This document shows, piece by piece, positions 15,689 through 23,477 of a stretch of 64,000 nucleotides of DNA. The notes beneath the pieces are model-generated. The model was not told where the DNA came from and made no database searches. It saw nothing but the letters and a program-made list of their open reading frames with translations. Location: NCBI RefSeq assembly GCF_014198245.1, contig NZ_JACIHE010000005.1, forward strand, positions 124,001-188,000, given 5' to 3'. Both the position numbers and the translations under genes were made by a program. Position 1 is the first letter of the stretch, and every line of letters starts with the position of its first letter. This DNA comes from Bradyrhizobium sp. cir1 (GTDB taxonomy: Bacteria; Pseudomonadota; Alphaproteobacteria; Rhizobiales; Xanthobacteraceae).

Positions 15689-18100
15689 TCACGCCGCGGA
15701 TTTCTGCTGATTGGTCTCGGCGTCGGACACCACGGCCATGGTGCGGAACACGCTCGAGGGATTGACGCTGATCGAATCGATGCCGAGCCCGGTCAAGTAT
15801 CGTGCGATCTCCGGATAGTTCGCAGGCGCTTCGCCGCAGATGCCGATATGGCGACCGTTGCGCTTGGCGCCGACCACCGCCTGCCGGAACATCTCCAGCA
15901 TTCCCGGGTCGCGTTCGTCGAAGTCGAAGGCCACGATATCGGAATCCCGGTCGACCCCCAGGGTGAGCTGGGTGAGATCGTTGGAGCCGATCGAAAAGCC
16001 GTCGAACAGCTCTGCAAACGCATCGATCTGGATGACGTTGTTCGGGATCTCGCACATGACGTAGATCTCGAGATCGTCTTCACCGCGCTTTAGTCCATTG
16101 GCTGCCATCGTCGCGATCACGCGGCGACCTTCCGCGACGGTTCGGCAGAATGGGACCATGACACGCAGATTGGAGAGGCCCATCTCCTTCCGCACCAAGC
16201 GGAGGGCTGCGCACTCGAGAGCAAACCCTTCGGTGTAGGCGGGATGGCTGTAGCGGGAAGCGCCCCGGAATCCCAGCATCGGATTCTCCTCTTTGGGCTC
16301 GAAGCCTTCCCCGCCGATCAGTCTGGCATACTCATTGGTCTTGAAATCGGAAAGCCGCACGATCACCGGCTTCGGATAGAAAGCCGCCGCGATGGTGCCG
16401 ACGCCTTCCGCCAATCGTTGAACAAAGAAGTCGGCGGGACTCTTGAAGTCCCGGACCAGGCGGGCGATCTCGGCCCGCGCCCTGGCTGACTTGATCTTGT
16501 CCTGCTGCAGCAATGCCATCGGGTGAACGCGGATATGTTCACTGATGATGAATTCCATCCGGGCGAGACCGACGCCGGCTTGTGGCTGCATCGCCGTGCG
16601 GAACGCCATTTCCGGCGTTCCGACATTCACCATTATGGCCGTGCGCGGCTGCCGAAGCTCGCTCACGGATGTCTTGGTCACGTCAAACGCAACCTTCCCC
16701 TGATAGACGCTTCCGACGTCGCCTTCGGCGCAAGAGATCGTGACTTCAGTTCCAGTCTTGATCCTTTCCGTCGCGAGCGTGGCCCCCACCACGGCGGGAA
16801 TACCCAGCTCTCGGGCCACGATCGCCGCGTGGCAAGTGCGACCGCCCTTATCGGTGACGATGCCGGCGGCGATCTTCATGACCGGTTCCCAATCGGGACT
16901 TGTGGCCGGCGCCACCAGGATCTCGCCCGGTTTGAAAGCCGCGAGATCGCGCCCGGACACGACGCGGCGCGCACGTCCTGAAGCGATCTTCTCTCCCACC
17001 GCTCGACCGTGGACGATGACCGAACCTCGTTCCTTCAAATTGTACGTCTCGTAGACGTCTGCGGAACGCCGCGACGCGACCGTCTCGGGTCGGGCCTGAA
17101 TGATATAGAGCTGTCCGTCGGCGCCGTCCTTGGCCCATTCGATATCCATCGGCGTCGGGACGCCGGCGTGTTTCGAATAGTGAGCTTCGATCCGGACCGC
17201 GATCTCGGCAAGGCTCAGCACCTCGGGGTCCGAGATGCAGTATTTCTGGCGTTCGGCTTCCGGGACCTTGCGGGTGAGCGTTGCATGATCGCCGCCCCGT
17301 TTGCCGTAGATCATGCGTATCTGCTTGGCGCCTAGCCGGCGCCGCAGCACCCGGCGATATCCCTGGCTCAGCGTCGGCTTGTGGACGTAGAACTCGTCCG
17401 GATCGACCTGACCTTGCACGATGGTCTCGCCGAGACCGTAGCACCCAGTGACGAAGACGACATCACGAAAGCCGGATTCGGTATCGAGCGTGAAGACGAC
17501 GCCGCTGGCCGCCAGATCGGATCGCACCATTTTCATCACGGCAACAGAAAGCGCGACCTTGAAGTGATCGAAGCCGTTATCGATGCGATAGGAGATCGCG
17601 CGGTCAGTGAAAATGGACGCAAAGCAGCGCCGGCAGGCCTCGAACAAATCCTTCGGGCCGCGCACATTGAGAAAGCTTTCGTGCTGGCCTGCGAAGCTCG
17701 CTGTCGGCAGATCCTCAGCGGTCGCAGAGCTGCGCACGGCGACGGCAACCCCGGTCCCAGATTCGCGTTCGAGTTGCCGATACGCTCCCACGACCTGCTC
17801 GCGAAGGAGGGGCGTGTCCATCGCCTTGTATACGGTCGCGCGTGCCTTGGCCGCCTTGCTGGCGAGCTGCCTGATGTTGCTCTTGTCGATCCCGTCGAGG
17901 AGCTGATGCAACTCGTCCGCAACGTTGTCGCGCGACAACGCTTCGCGATAAGCGTCGGCCGTGATCGCGAAGCCGTTGGGGACGGCGATTCCTTGCGAGG
18001 CGAGGACAGAATACAGTTCGCCGAGCGAGGCGGTCTTGCCGCCGACCAAATTGACGTCGGCCAAACCGATTTCAAGAAACGATCTGATATGTCCGGTCAT
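15689..18100 (-). CDS. ppsA: phosphoenolpyruvate synthase
   Basis: An 803-residue cytosolic enzyme making PEP from pyruvate and ATP, with AMP and phosphate released. Residues about 1-345 are the ATP-grasp domain (NLVGGKTASLGELYS; VAVAVRSSATAEDLP; MDIEWAKDG). Residues about 365-460 are the swivelling phosphohistidine domain, with catalytic His424 in GGRTCHAAIVAREL. The C-terminal PEP barrel carries GSNDLTQLTLGVDRD and the proton-donor Cys in GICGEAPANYP. Length matches the family. It is convergent with the agarase-like gene and has two FixK-type boxes upstream. It allows gluconeogenesis from pyruvate and opposes pyruvate kinase. Confidence 0.95.
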   Translation of the reverse strand: MTGHIRSFLEIGLADVNLVGGKTASLGELYSVLASQGIAVPNGFAITADAYREALSRDNVADELHQLLDGIDKSNIRQLASKAAKARATVYKAMDTPLLREQVVGAYRQLERESGTGVAVAVRSSATAEDLPTASFAGQHESFLNVRGPKDLFEACRRCFASIFTDRAISYRIDNGFDHFKVALSVAVMKMVRSDLAASGVVFTLDTESGFRDVVFVTGCYGLGETIVQGQVDPDEFYVHKPTLSQGYRRVLRRRLGAKQIRMIYGKRGGDHATLTRKVPEAERQKYCISDPEVLSLAEIAVRIEAHYSKHAGVPTPMDIEWAKDGADGQLYIIQARPETVASRRSADVYETYNLKERGSVIVHGRAVGEKIASGRARRVVSGRDLAAFKPGEILVAPATSPDWEPVMKIAAGIVTDKGGRTCHAAIVARELGIPAVVGATLATERIKTGTEVTISCAEGDVGSVYQGKVAFDVTKTSVSELRQPRTAIMVNVGTPEMAFRTAMQPQAGVGLARMEFIISEHIRVHPMALLQQDKIKSARARAEIARLVRDFKSPADFFVQRLAEGVGTIAAAFYPKPVIVRLSDFKTNEYARLIGGEGFEPKEENPMLGFRGASRYSHPAYTEGFALECAALRLVRKEMGLSNLRVMVPFCRTVAEGRRVIATMAANGLKRGEDDLEIYVMCEIPNNVIQIDAFAELFDGFSIGSNDLTQLTLGVDRDSDIVAFDFDERDPGMLEMFRQAVVGAKRNGRHIGICGEAPANYPEIARYLTGLGIDSISVNPSSVFRTMAVVSDAETNQQKSAA

Positions 18101-18133
18101 GCAAACAGCAGATCACGGGATGGCGTTTCTCGC

Positions 18134-18147
18134 TTGAGCCAAGTCAA
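18134..18147. promoter_or_regulatory. FixK/FNR-type box
   Basis: TTGAGCCAAGTCAA, perfect TTGA-N6-TCAA, centred 40 bases before the ppsA start codon. That is closer than usual for an activating site and would imply a nearly leaderless transcript, so the box at 18223 may be the one used for ppsA. Confidence 0.65.
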
Positions 18148-18222
18148 TTTTCCATCCATTGGCGTGGCTGACGGGAGACGTTGTCGCGCGCCCAGCGTTC
18201 CAGGGGTATGTCGATCTCCAGA

Positions 18223-18236
18223 TTGATCGGCGTCAA
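18223..18236. promoter_or_regulatory. FixK/FNR-type box
   Basis: TTGATCGGCGTCAA, perfect TTGA-N6-TCAA, in the ppsA/18371 divergent region. It is 129 bases from ppsA and 141 bases from the plus-strand gene, so it could serve either or both. Confidence 0.7.
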
Positions 18237-18370
18237 TGTACCACAATGCGAGCCGGCAATAATTATAGCGGTGGGGCACGAAGCCTCGCGTCCGGTTGGA
18301 AGGGGCTTCGGAGTCCTCAAGATCATTGCACCTTCGGTTTCATGGTGCCTTGGACCAACAGGGGGAGATC

Positions 18371-18613
18371 ATGCGCCGCAATTTTACGCTGCCCGAACTC
18401 GAGGCCAAGCTGGACGATTTGCAGGGCGGCGGCCTTGTTAAAATCAGCCGCCAGGACTATGAGCGCTTGTTCGGATTGAATGACGCGGCGCTTGGGCGGC
18501 TGCGAAATTTTGCGTGTAGTCACCGATGCGTCGCGAGCTTCGCCGATGAAATTGTTCTGTTCCGAAGACACGTTGTCCCGGCTGAAGCGACGCGTGAAAG
18601 TCCCAGCCATTAA
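18371..18613 (+). CDS. small hypothetical protein
   Basis: An 80-residue protein of no family I recognise. The ATG at 18371 is preceded by GGGGGAG at good spacing. It begins RRNFTLPELEAKLDDLQ, then DYERLFGLND and a region with a CSHRC pair (FACSHRCVASF) that might bind a metal. No signal peptide or membrane segment is evident. It is divergent from ppsA and shares its FixK-box region, which suggests oxygen-linked expression. Confidence 0.55.
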   Translation: MRRNFTLPELEAKLDDLQGGGLVKISRQDYERLFGLNDAALGRLRNFACSHRCVASFADEIVLFRRHVVPAEATRESPSH

Positions 18614-18675
18614 AGGCCACTCGGCGTCCATAACCGTGCGGCATCGTCCGTTGCGCCGGCGTACCTGTATGCGAG

Positions 18676-19362
18676 TCAATACACGAAGACTGGAGTTTCC
18701 AGCAGGTGGTCATTCACCGTCACCACGCCGGGTATCGCCTCGGCGGCAACGCGGATGGCCGTGCGTTCGGCGAGCGATGGCGCGAAACCCCAGATATCGA
18801 TTACGCCATTCTGCACGGTCGCGTTCACATTGAACGTGTGAGCCCAGGGCTGCTTCCTGAGCTCCTCGAAAAACCTCGCCCTGATAGCTGAATCAGGGAC
18901 CGAAAGTTCAAGCTGCGGTTTGGCGCTCGCAATCGCCTGGAGCAAGTTGGCCCGGCTGACGATCCCGACCAGCTGGCCGTCCTTGTTGACGATAGGAACG
19001 CGTTTGATTTGGCGATCTTCGAGGAGCGCCGCGATTTCGTGCAACGGCGTCTCGGGGGCGGCGGTGGCGACGTCCCGCGTCATGATGTCCTGCACTTTGA
19101 TGGAGTGCGACTTGACGTAGTCGGCCGCGAGCTGGGCGTCGCCGGTCAACAGGCGCAGCCACCAGGAGGGGGAGCGTTCGGTCCCGGCCTCCGCCCTGTG
19201 CAGCAGATCCCCTTCGCTTACGATTCCGAGCACCTTGTTCTCGGTATCGACGACCGGAACGGCACTGATCCGTCGTTCCAGCAGGGTCCGAGCGACCTCG
19301 CGGACCGTTGCGTTCGGTCCAACTGTAACCACCGGGGATACCATCACGTCTCGCGCCTGCAT
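18676..19362 (-). CDS. CBS-pair protein with C-terminal BON domain
   Basis: A 228-residue cytosolic protein. Two CBS motifs occupy residues about 1-60 (ARDVMVSPVVTVGPNATVRE... VLGIVSEGDLLHR) and 90-150 (VQDIMTRDVATAAPETPLHE... LVGIVSRANLLQ). Residues about 155-228 form a BON domain (DIWGFAPSLAERTAIRVAAE...VTVNDHL). CBS pairs sense adenine nucleotides; the BON domain suggests lipid or protein contact. The ATG at 19362 is preceded by GGAGG with five bases of spacing, which decides against upstream starts. A FixK-type box lies 69 bases upstream, and the universal stress gene is divergent. Confidence 0.9.
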   Translation of the reverse strand: MQARDVMVSPVVTVGPNATVREVARTLLERRISAVPVVDTENKVLGIVSEGDLLHRAEAGTERSPSWWLRLLTGDAQLAADYVKSHSIKVQDIMTRDVATAAPETPLHEIAALLEDRQIKRVPIVNKDGQLVGIVSRANLLQAIASAKPQLELSVPDSAIRARFFEELRKQPWAHTFNVNATVQNGVIDIWGFAPSLAERTAIRVAAEAIPGVVTVNDHLLETPVFVY

Positions 19363-19423
19363 GGCAGCCTCCATATCGCTTCTCGATTGAAGGCAATCCT
19401 GCCCCGATCGGCAGTTGGCGGAT

Positions 19424-19437
19424 TTGATCGGGATCAA
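19424..19437 (-). promoter_or_regulatory. FixK/FNR-type box
   Basis: TTGATCGGGATCAA, matching both TTGA-N6-TCAA and the extended TTGAT-N4-ATCAA form. Its centre lies about 69 bases before the CBS-BON start. Confidence 0.78.
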
Positions 19438-19512
19438 GCAGGGCAGGCTTCCGGACGATGGGAGCTGGATGCATTGCCGTTAGCCGTCACATTGGCGGGC
19501 AAGGCCGGCTGC

Positions 19513-19526
19513 TTGATTTCGGTCAA
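19513..19526 (+). promoter_or_regulatory. FixK/FNR-type box
   Basis: TTGATTTCGGTCAA, perfect TTGA-N6-TCAA, centred about 65 bases before the universal stress protein start at 19585. Confidence 0.78.
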
Positions 19527-19584
19527 GCGTCTCGCTGACCTTAAGCCGATAAAGGGCCATCGCACAGTTTGCCGGAGCATCATC

Positions 19585-20406
19585 ATGTCTGTCGCAAGTG
19601 TCATGGTCTACGTCGATTCCGAGCAGCAGGAGGCAGGGCAAGTTGCCGTTGCGGGGGGTATCGCGAGGACGTTCGGAGCGGCCATCCTGGGTGTCTCCGC
19701 GGTGGCCGTGGAGCCTCCCTTCGTGGCCGAAGGCGTTATCATCGAGCAGACCACCGAGGACGACATCAAGCGGATAAAGGCAACGCTTTCGGCGAAAGAG
19801 GCTTGGTTCAGGAGAGTGGCCGGCTTGCCGAGCGGAACGGTCGAATGGCGCTGGGCTCTCGATTATCCGACCGACTTTCTGGTCGAACAAGCCCGTGCGG
19901 CAGACCTTGTGATCGTCAAGCGGAGGCCGCTGACGGCCAGCCACTCCCACTTCCTCGATCCGGCCGGGGCCATGCTCCGGATGGGGCGCCCGACGCTCTC
20001 GGTGCCCGAGCGCGTGACGGAGTTGTCCGGTGACCGCATCGTGGTCGGTTGGAAGGACACAAGGGAGGCTCGCCTTGCCGTTCGCGACGCGATGCCGTTT
20101 CTGACCAGGGCCTCGCAGGTCACGATTGCGGAGATCTGCGCGTCGAGCGAACAGGATGCGGCTCGTAAGCGCGTTCGCGACGTAGCCGGCTATCTCCAGC
20201 GGCACGGGGTGCAGTGCCAGCACGAGATACGTGTCCATACGGCAGAGCCGGACGGGGGTTATCTCGTTCGGTTGGCTGCCGAGGTTGGTGCCGATCTCAT
20301 CGTGACTGGCGGCTATGGACATAGCCGGTTGGGAGAGTGGATTTTCGGCGGCATGACGCAAACGTTGCTGGAACAGGCTCCAGTCTGCCTGCTGATGTCG
20401 CACTGA
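19585..20406 (+). CDS. universal stress protein with two UspA domains
   Basis: A 273-residue cytosolic protein with tandem UspA folds. The first half (about 1-140) is degenerate; the second (about 145-273) begins DRIVVGWKDTREARLAV and ends with a nucleotide-loop-like segment VTGGYGHSRLGEWIFGGMT, where the usual final GS is GG. UspA proteins aid survival during starvation, heat and oxygen limitation. The ATG at 19585 has GGAG upstream. It is followed 25 bases later by a small gene, likely the same transcript, and has a FixK-type box at the expected distance. Confidence 0.92.
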   Translation: MSVASVMVYVDSEQQEAGQVAVAGGIARTFGAAILGVSAVAVEPPFVAEGVIIEQTTEDDIKRIKATLSAKEAWFRRVAGLPSGTVEWRWALDYPTDFLVEQARAADLVIVKRRPLTASHSHFLDPAGAMLRMGRPTLSVPERVTELSGDRIVVGWKDTREARLAVRDAMPFLTRASQVTIAEICASSEQDAARKRVRDVAGYLQRHGVQCQHEIRVHTAEPDGGYLVRLAAEVGADLIVTGGYGHSRLGEWIFGGMTQTLLEQAPVCLLMSH

Positions 20407-20431
20407 GGTGAACGCGACAGGAGAGTGCGCG

Positions 20432-20614
20432 ATGGACAAGGATCGTCGGCCGCCGCAGGAGAGCGCTGCTGAGCGCAAGGCGGACATGCGCGCACTTGAT
20501 CGCAACGAGCGGGCCGCCGAGACCGGGTGGGCCGATCGCGCGATGAAGGACGCCCTTGAGGACGACGAGGTGCGTGAGGCACTGAACCTGCATAGCCGTG
20601 GTGAGCGCCCCTAA
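20432..20614 (+). CDS. small charged hypothetical protein
   Basis: A 60-residue hydrophilic protein rich in Arg, Asp and Glu (DKDRRPPQESAAERKADMRA; DALEDDEVREALNLH), probably helical and partly disordered. The ATG at 20432 follows GGAGAG. It is 25 bases downstream of the universal stress gene and probably co-transcribed. I recognise no family. Confidence 0.6.
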   Translation: MDKDRRPPQESAAERKADMRALDRNERAAETGWADRAMKDALEDDEVREALNLHSRGERP

Positions 20615-20715
20615 AGCATGATCCGGAAAAGTGCGAAGCGGTTTTCCGGAAAGATCATGCGTAAACAACAACCTAAAGCGCGGTGACGATTCATCCGAAT
20701 CTCATCGCGCTTTAG
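20612..20715. repeat. compound palindromic repeat, AGCATGATCCGG family
   Basis: AAAGCATGATCCGGAAAAGTG and the mirror GATCATGCG form the first hairpin; CTAAAGCGCGGTGACGATT and ATCGCGCTTTAG form the second. It directly follows the stop of the small gene and matches the copy at 4832-4935. Confidence 0.85.
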
Positions 20716-20806
20716 ACCTCAGCCGGTCGGCCTCCGCGCGCCGGACCCGGAGTCCAGCCAGAAAGCTTGGCGACGTCTGGATCGTTCGCGGGAGCCTCGC
20801 CGCAAG

Positions 20807-20877
20807 TCCGAAAAGATCATGCGCAAACAACAATCTAAAGCGCGATGACGATTCCTCCAAATCTCATCGCGCTTTAG
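20807..20877. repeat. partial copy of the AGCATGATCCGG repeat
   Basis: Starts inside the element at TCCGAAAAGATCATGCG and keeps the whole second hairpin. Its final TTTAG overlaps the stop codon of the diheme cytochrome (TTA at 20874-20876 on the plus strand), so the repeat supplies that gene's terminus. Confidence 0.8.
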
Positions 20878-21593
20878 GGTGGCGCTCCGGCTTTCAACGT
20901 TTCGAAGTACGCGACGATCGCTTCGATCTGGTAGTCCGCAAGTCGCGGGTTGGGCATGGCTTGGGCGGGTCCGAGCCTGCGATGGCTCGACGCCAGGAAT
21001 TGCCTGATGTCATCGGCCGAGAACGAGGGGCGATTGGTGATCTCCAGGAAGCTCGGCGCCGGCGGGCGGGACGCCGGCGAGTCCTTGGCGGCACGCTCGA
21101 CGACATGGCATGTTCCGCAGGACCCATGGGCCAGCGCCCGGCCTTCGGCGAGCTGGTCGACGAATAATTGGTTGGCGACAGGCGGGCGGACCGGGATCTG
21201 GATTGTGATCGAGGCGAAGCCACCGGTCCGATGGCAGCCGTTGCATTCGTTCGTCAGTGCCGAATAGGCTTGCGTGAACGCAGGCACATCCTTTTGCTGT
21301 ATCGCCTGGTCCACGGCTTGCAGTCGATCCTTTGCAAGTGCGATCCGTGATGGATCGGATAGGAGCGCGCCCGCCGCTTCGAGATTTCTGTCGATCTGTT
21401 GGACTTCGTAGCTCGCCAGGCTCCAATTGCTGAGCTTGCCGGCAAACCACAGCTTGGCGTGCTGGAGTTGGAGCCGAGTCATGAGATCGGAGAGTGCGCT
21501 GGAGGCACCGACTGGCTTTGTTTCGGCCGGCGCTCCCGCGCTCGATGCCGCTGTCACAAAAATCGCGGCGATGAACATCGTCAGCAAGCGCAT
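20874..21593 (-). CDS. diheme c-type cytochrome, two-domain
   Basis: A 239-residue secreted protein. Residues 1-24 are a signal peptide. The first domain has HAKLWFAGKLSNWSLASYE and the heme motif CNGCH at 117-121; it is paralogous to the whole protein at 26880-27365. The second domain is a class I cytochrome with CGTCH at 159-163 and a Met in QAMPNPRL as likely ligand, ending IEAIVAYFETLK. It would pass electrons between its hemes in the periplasm. I use the ATG at 21593 in preference to a TTG six bases upstream. Small membrane-protein genes lie just upstream on the same strand. Confidence 0.88.
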   Translation of the reverse strand: MRLLTMFIAAIFVTAASSAGAPAETKPVGASSALSDLMTRLQLQHAKLWFAGKLSNWSLASYEVQQIDRNLEAAGALLSDPSRIALAKDRLQAVDQAIQQKDVPAFTQAYSALTNECNGCHRTGGFASITIQIPVRPPVANQLFVDQLAEGRALAHGSCGTCHVVERAAKDSPASRPPAPSFLEITNRPSFSADDIRQFLASSHRRLGPAQAMPNPRLADYQIEAIVAYFETLKAGAPP

Positions 21594-21632
21594 GCCCAAT
21601 GTCCCAAATCCGATGCCGGTCAGTAGACAAGA

Positions 21633-21797
21633 CTAGTCTTCGGGCCAACGGCCCTTGAGATCGGAATTGGAGGCGCGACCGAGTGTCGAACGGACCGGCT
21701 GCTTGGCAGGCCTGCCGATCGACGAGAAATAAAGCGCGAGTTCGAGGACGCCATACATCGCGAAAAGCATCAACGCCTTGATTGCTTCGTTGGTCAT
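21633..21797 (-). CDS. small single-span membrane protein
   Basis: A 54-residue protein with one hydrophobic helix (IKALMLFAMYGVLELALYF) and a basic cytoplasmic-type tail. The ATG at 21797 has GGAGG eight bases upstream. It lies 39 bases before the diheme cytochrome gene on the same strand and could be a partner or membrane anchor for it. No family recognised. Confidence 0.65.
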   Translation of the reverse strand: MTNEAIKALMLFAMYGVLELALYFSSIGRPAKQPVRSTLGRASNSDLKGRWPED

Positions 21798-21824
21798 CTG
21801 GATATCCTCCAGCATCCGGTTCGA

Positions 21825-22025
21825 CTAACGTTGTGCCAGCTTGATCAGACCTTGGATCGGGTGAGGGTGGTAAACAGCCAGGCTCTTTGTTTTCTGCACG
21901 TTGATGTCGGGATGAGTCAGGTGGAAGGTGAGGGCAGTCGTGACGATCGCGATCCCGGCAAGCAGTCCGGCGACGACTATCTTCAGGTGCGTTGCCTTGT
22001 CCACGGTGTAGATCGAGTGATTCAT
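21825..22025 (-). CDS. small membrane-anchored hypothetical protein
   Basis: A 66-residue protein: NHSIYTVDKATHLKIVVAGL begins it, followed by one membrane helix ending TTALTFHL and a short periplasmic tail. The ATG at 22025 has GGAAGGGG upstream. The opening motif recurs in small bradyrhizobial membrane proteins as I know them, of unknown role. It is 27 bases upstream of the next small membrane gene, so 22025 to 20874 may be one operon. Confidence 0.65.
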   Translation of the reverse strand: MNHSIYTVDKATHLKIVVAGLLAGIAIVTTALTFHLTHPDINVQKTKSLAVYHPHPIQGLIKLAQR

Positions 22026-22200
22026 TGCAGGCCCCTTCCCGGCGCGTGCTGGTGAATCATTTCTAAGGCATAGACTTTCCGATCGAAATTTGGGGCCATC
22101 ACCTAAGGAGATATCCGTAGCGCGCGGAGGAGGTGGCACCCCGCGATACCGTTCGGCGGCCATCAGGGGGAGAAGGCGGGACCCTTGACCCGGTCGGCAG

Positions 22201-22380
22201 CTACCGAGGCGCCTGTCGGTCTCGCCCGGTATATGCGGCAATCAGCGCGACCAGCGCTGTCACAAGCAACATGGTCACCATCGCCTGAATCAAGCCGAAG
22301 TTCAGCGCATCACGCGCCACGAACAACGCTGTGATCGGCGCTGCAATGGCAAAGAGAATGCGAACAATCCATCCAAGCAT
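22201..22380 (-). CDS. very small two-helix membrane protein
   Basis: A 59-residue frame read directly from the sequence: it begins MLGWIVRILFAIAAPITALF, then ARDALNFGL, a second hydrophobic stretch (VTMLLVTALVALIAAY) and the tail TGRDRQAPR. Two membrane helices are clear. It sits 78 bases downstream of hsp20 on the same strand. The ribosome site is weak (GCGGATC). Function unknown. Confidence 0.55.
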   Translation of the reverse strand: MLGWIVRILFAIAAPITALFVARDALNFGLIQAMVTMLLVTALVALIAAYTGRDRQAPR

Positions 22381-22458
22381 GATCCGATCCGCGCGTGCCG
22401 CCGTTCCGATCGAGGCGAAGGCTGCAAGACGATCGCAGCCTCGTCTCCGCGGAGCATC

Positions 22459-22974
22459 TCAGGTAGCCCTGACGTCGATTTTCTTGGCCGGCTTCTGGGC
22501 TTCTTCGGTCTTCGGCAACACGACCTTGAGCACGCCGTTCTTGAACGTTGCCTCGATCTTGTCGGTATTGACGCCGTCCGGCAGCGCGAAGTAGCGCTCG
22601 AAGGAGCCGTAGCGGCGCTCGGAAACGTAATAATCCTTCTTCTTCTCTTCGGTCTCTTCCTTCTTCTCGCCTCGGATGGTGAGGCCGCCGTCGGTAAGCT
22701 TGACGTCGATGTTCTTCTCGTCGAGGCCGGGAAGCTCAGCCGTGATCTCGTAGGCCTTGTCGCTCTCGGCGACATCGACGGCCGGCGCGGAGAAGCTCTT
22801 GTTCAGGTCACGCTCGATCCGTGCCAGCGAGCGGAACGGCCGGTTCCAAAAGCCGTTGCCGAAATCGTCAAAGATCTGGTCGATTTCGTGCCTCAGCGCC
22901 TGGAACGGCCGCCAAGCTTCGCCAGCAGGCGCAGTGGACGGCTTCGTGACAGGTAATTTGGTCTCGGTTGCCAT
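22459..22974 (-). CDS. Hsp20/alpha-crystallin small heat-shock protein
   Basis: A 171-residue cytosolic holdase. Residues about 1-60 are the variable N-terminal region (ALRHEIDQIFDDFGNGFW), and about 62-160 the alpha-crystallin domain with DVAESDKAYEITAELPGLDE, GGLTIRGEKKEE and GVLKVVLPK, ending in the KKIDVRAT tail. It binds unfolding proteins without ATP and would hand them to chaperonin. The ATG at 22974 has GGGAG upstream. A FixK-type box lies about 78 bases ahead of the start; no heat-shock ROSE-type leader was recognised. The tail-less GroEL is encoded nearby. Confidence 0.94.
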   Translation of the reverse strand: MATETKLPVTKPSTAPAGEAWRPFQALRHEIDQIFDDFGNGFWNRPFRSLARIERDLNKSFSAPAVDVAESDKAYEITAELPGLDEKNIDVKLTDGGLTIRGEKKEETEEKKKDYYVSERRYGSFERYFALPDGVNTDKIEATFKNGVLKVVLPKTEEAQKPAKKIDVRAT

Positions 22975-23044
22975 GATGATATCTCCCTTGAGATCTGACC
23001 ATCCCGGTCGCCAGAAAGAATAATCCCTGGTCATCGAGCGTTGG

Positions 23045-23058
23045 TTGATTTTGCTCAA
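23045..23058 (-). promoter_or_regulatory. FixK/FNR-type box
   Basis: TTGATTTTGCTCAA, perfect TTGA-N6-TCAA, centred about 78 bases before the hsp20 start. Confidence 0.75.
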
Positions 23059-23185
23059 ATCCGAGAGCGGGGCGGCGGGACGAAATGCATCAGTCTAGGC
23101 TCGCCGATCAGCATTCCCGCGAGTGGGCAAAGTGCGAAATCGCACAAACGTTCCCAATTGCGGGGGGGAGCCGGGAGCGGCATGT

Positions 23186-23404
23186 CTATGCGTCCGGCCA
23201 TTTTGGCACCCATTGGTCGCCAAGCTTCACATAGGAACGCTTCACAGCGGCCCACGCTGTTCGATGCGCGATTTCCTCCTGCCGAAGCTCTCCCGCATGC
23301 GAGGCAAACGAGTGGTTGAACGCCTCCCGGTAGATGTCGAGGGCATGGGGCGGCAGGTGGTGCCGTACGCTCGTTGGAAGATCGCCGTTCGATCGATAAG
23401 GCAT
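23186..23404 (-). CDS. chaB: ChaB family protein
   Basis: A 72-residue cytosolic protein matching ChaB: MPYRSNGDLPTSVRHHLPPHA, then IYREAFNHSF and EEIAHRTAWAAVKRSYVK, almost the whole family domain. ChaB was named as a regulator of the ChaA cation exchanger in E. coli, but its role is poorly known; no chaA is near. It lies 73 bases downstream of groEL on the same strand and may be co-transcribed. Confidence 0.88.
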   Translation of the reverse strand: MPYRSNGDLPTSVRHHLPPHALDIYREAFNHSFASHAGELRQEEIAHRTAWAAVKRSYVKLGDQWVPKWPDA

Positions 23405-23477
23405 CCCGACATCCCACAGCTGTCACCCCGATCCTGGTATGGTTGGAGTGACGAGCCAAATCAGAAAGCTGCTGCGG

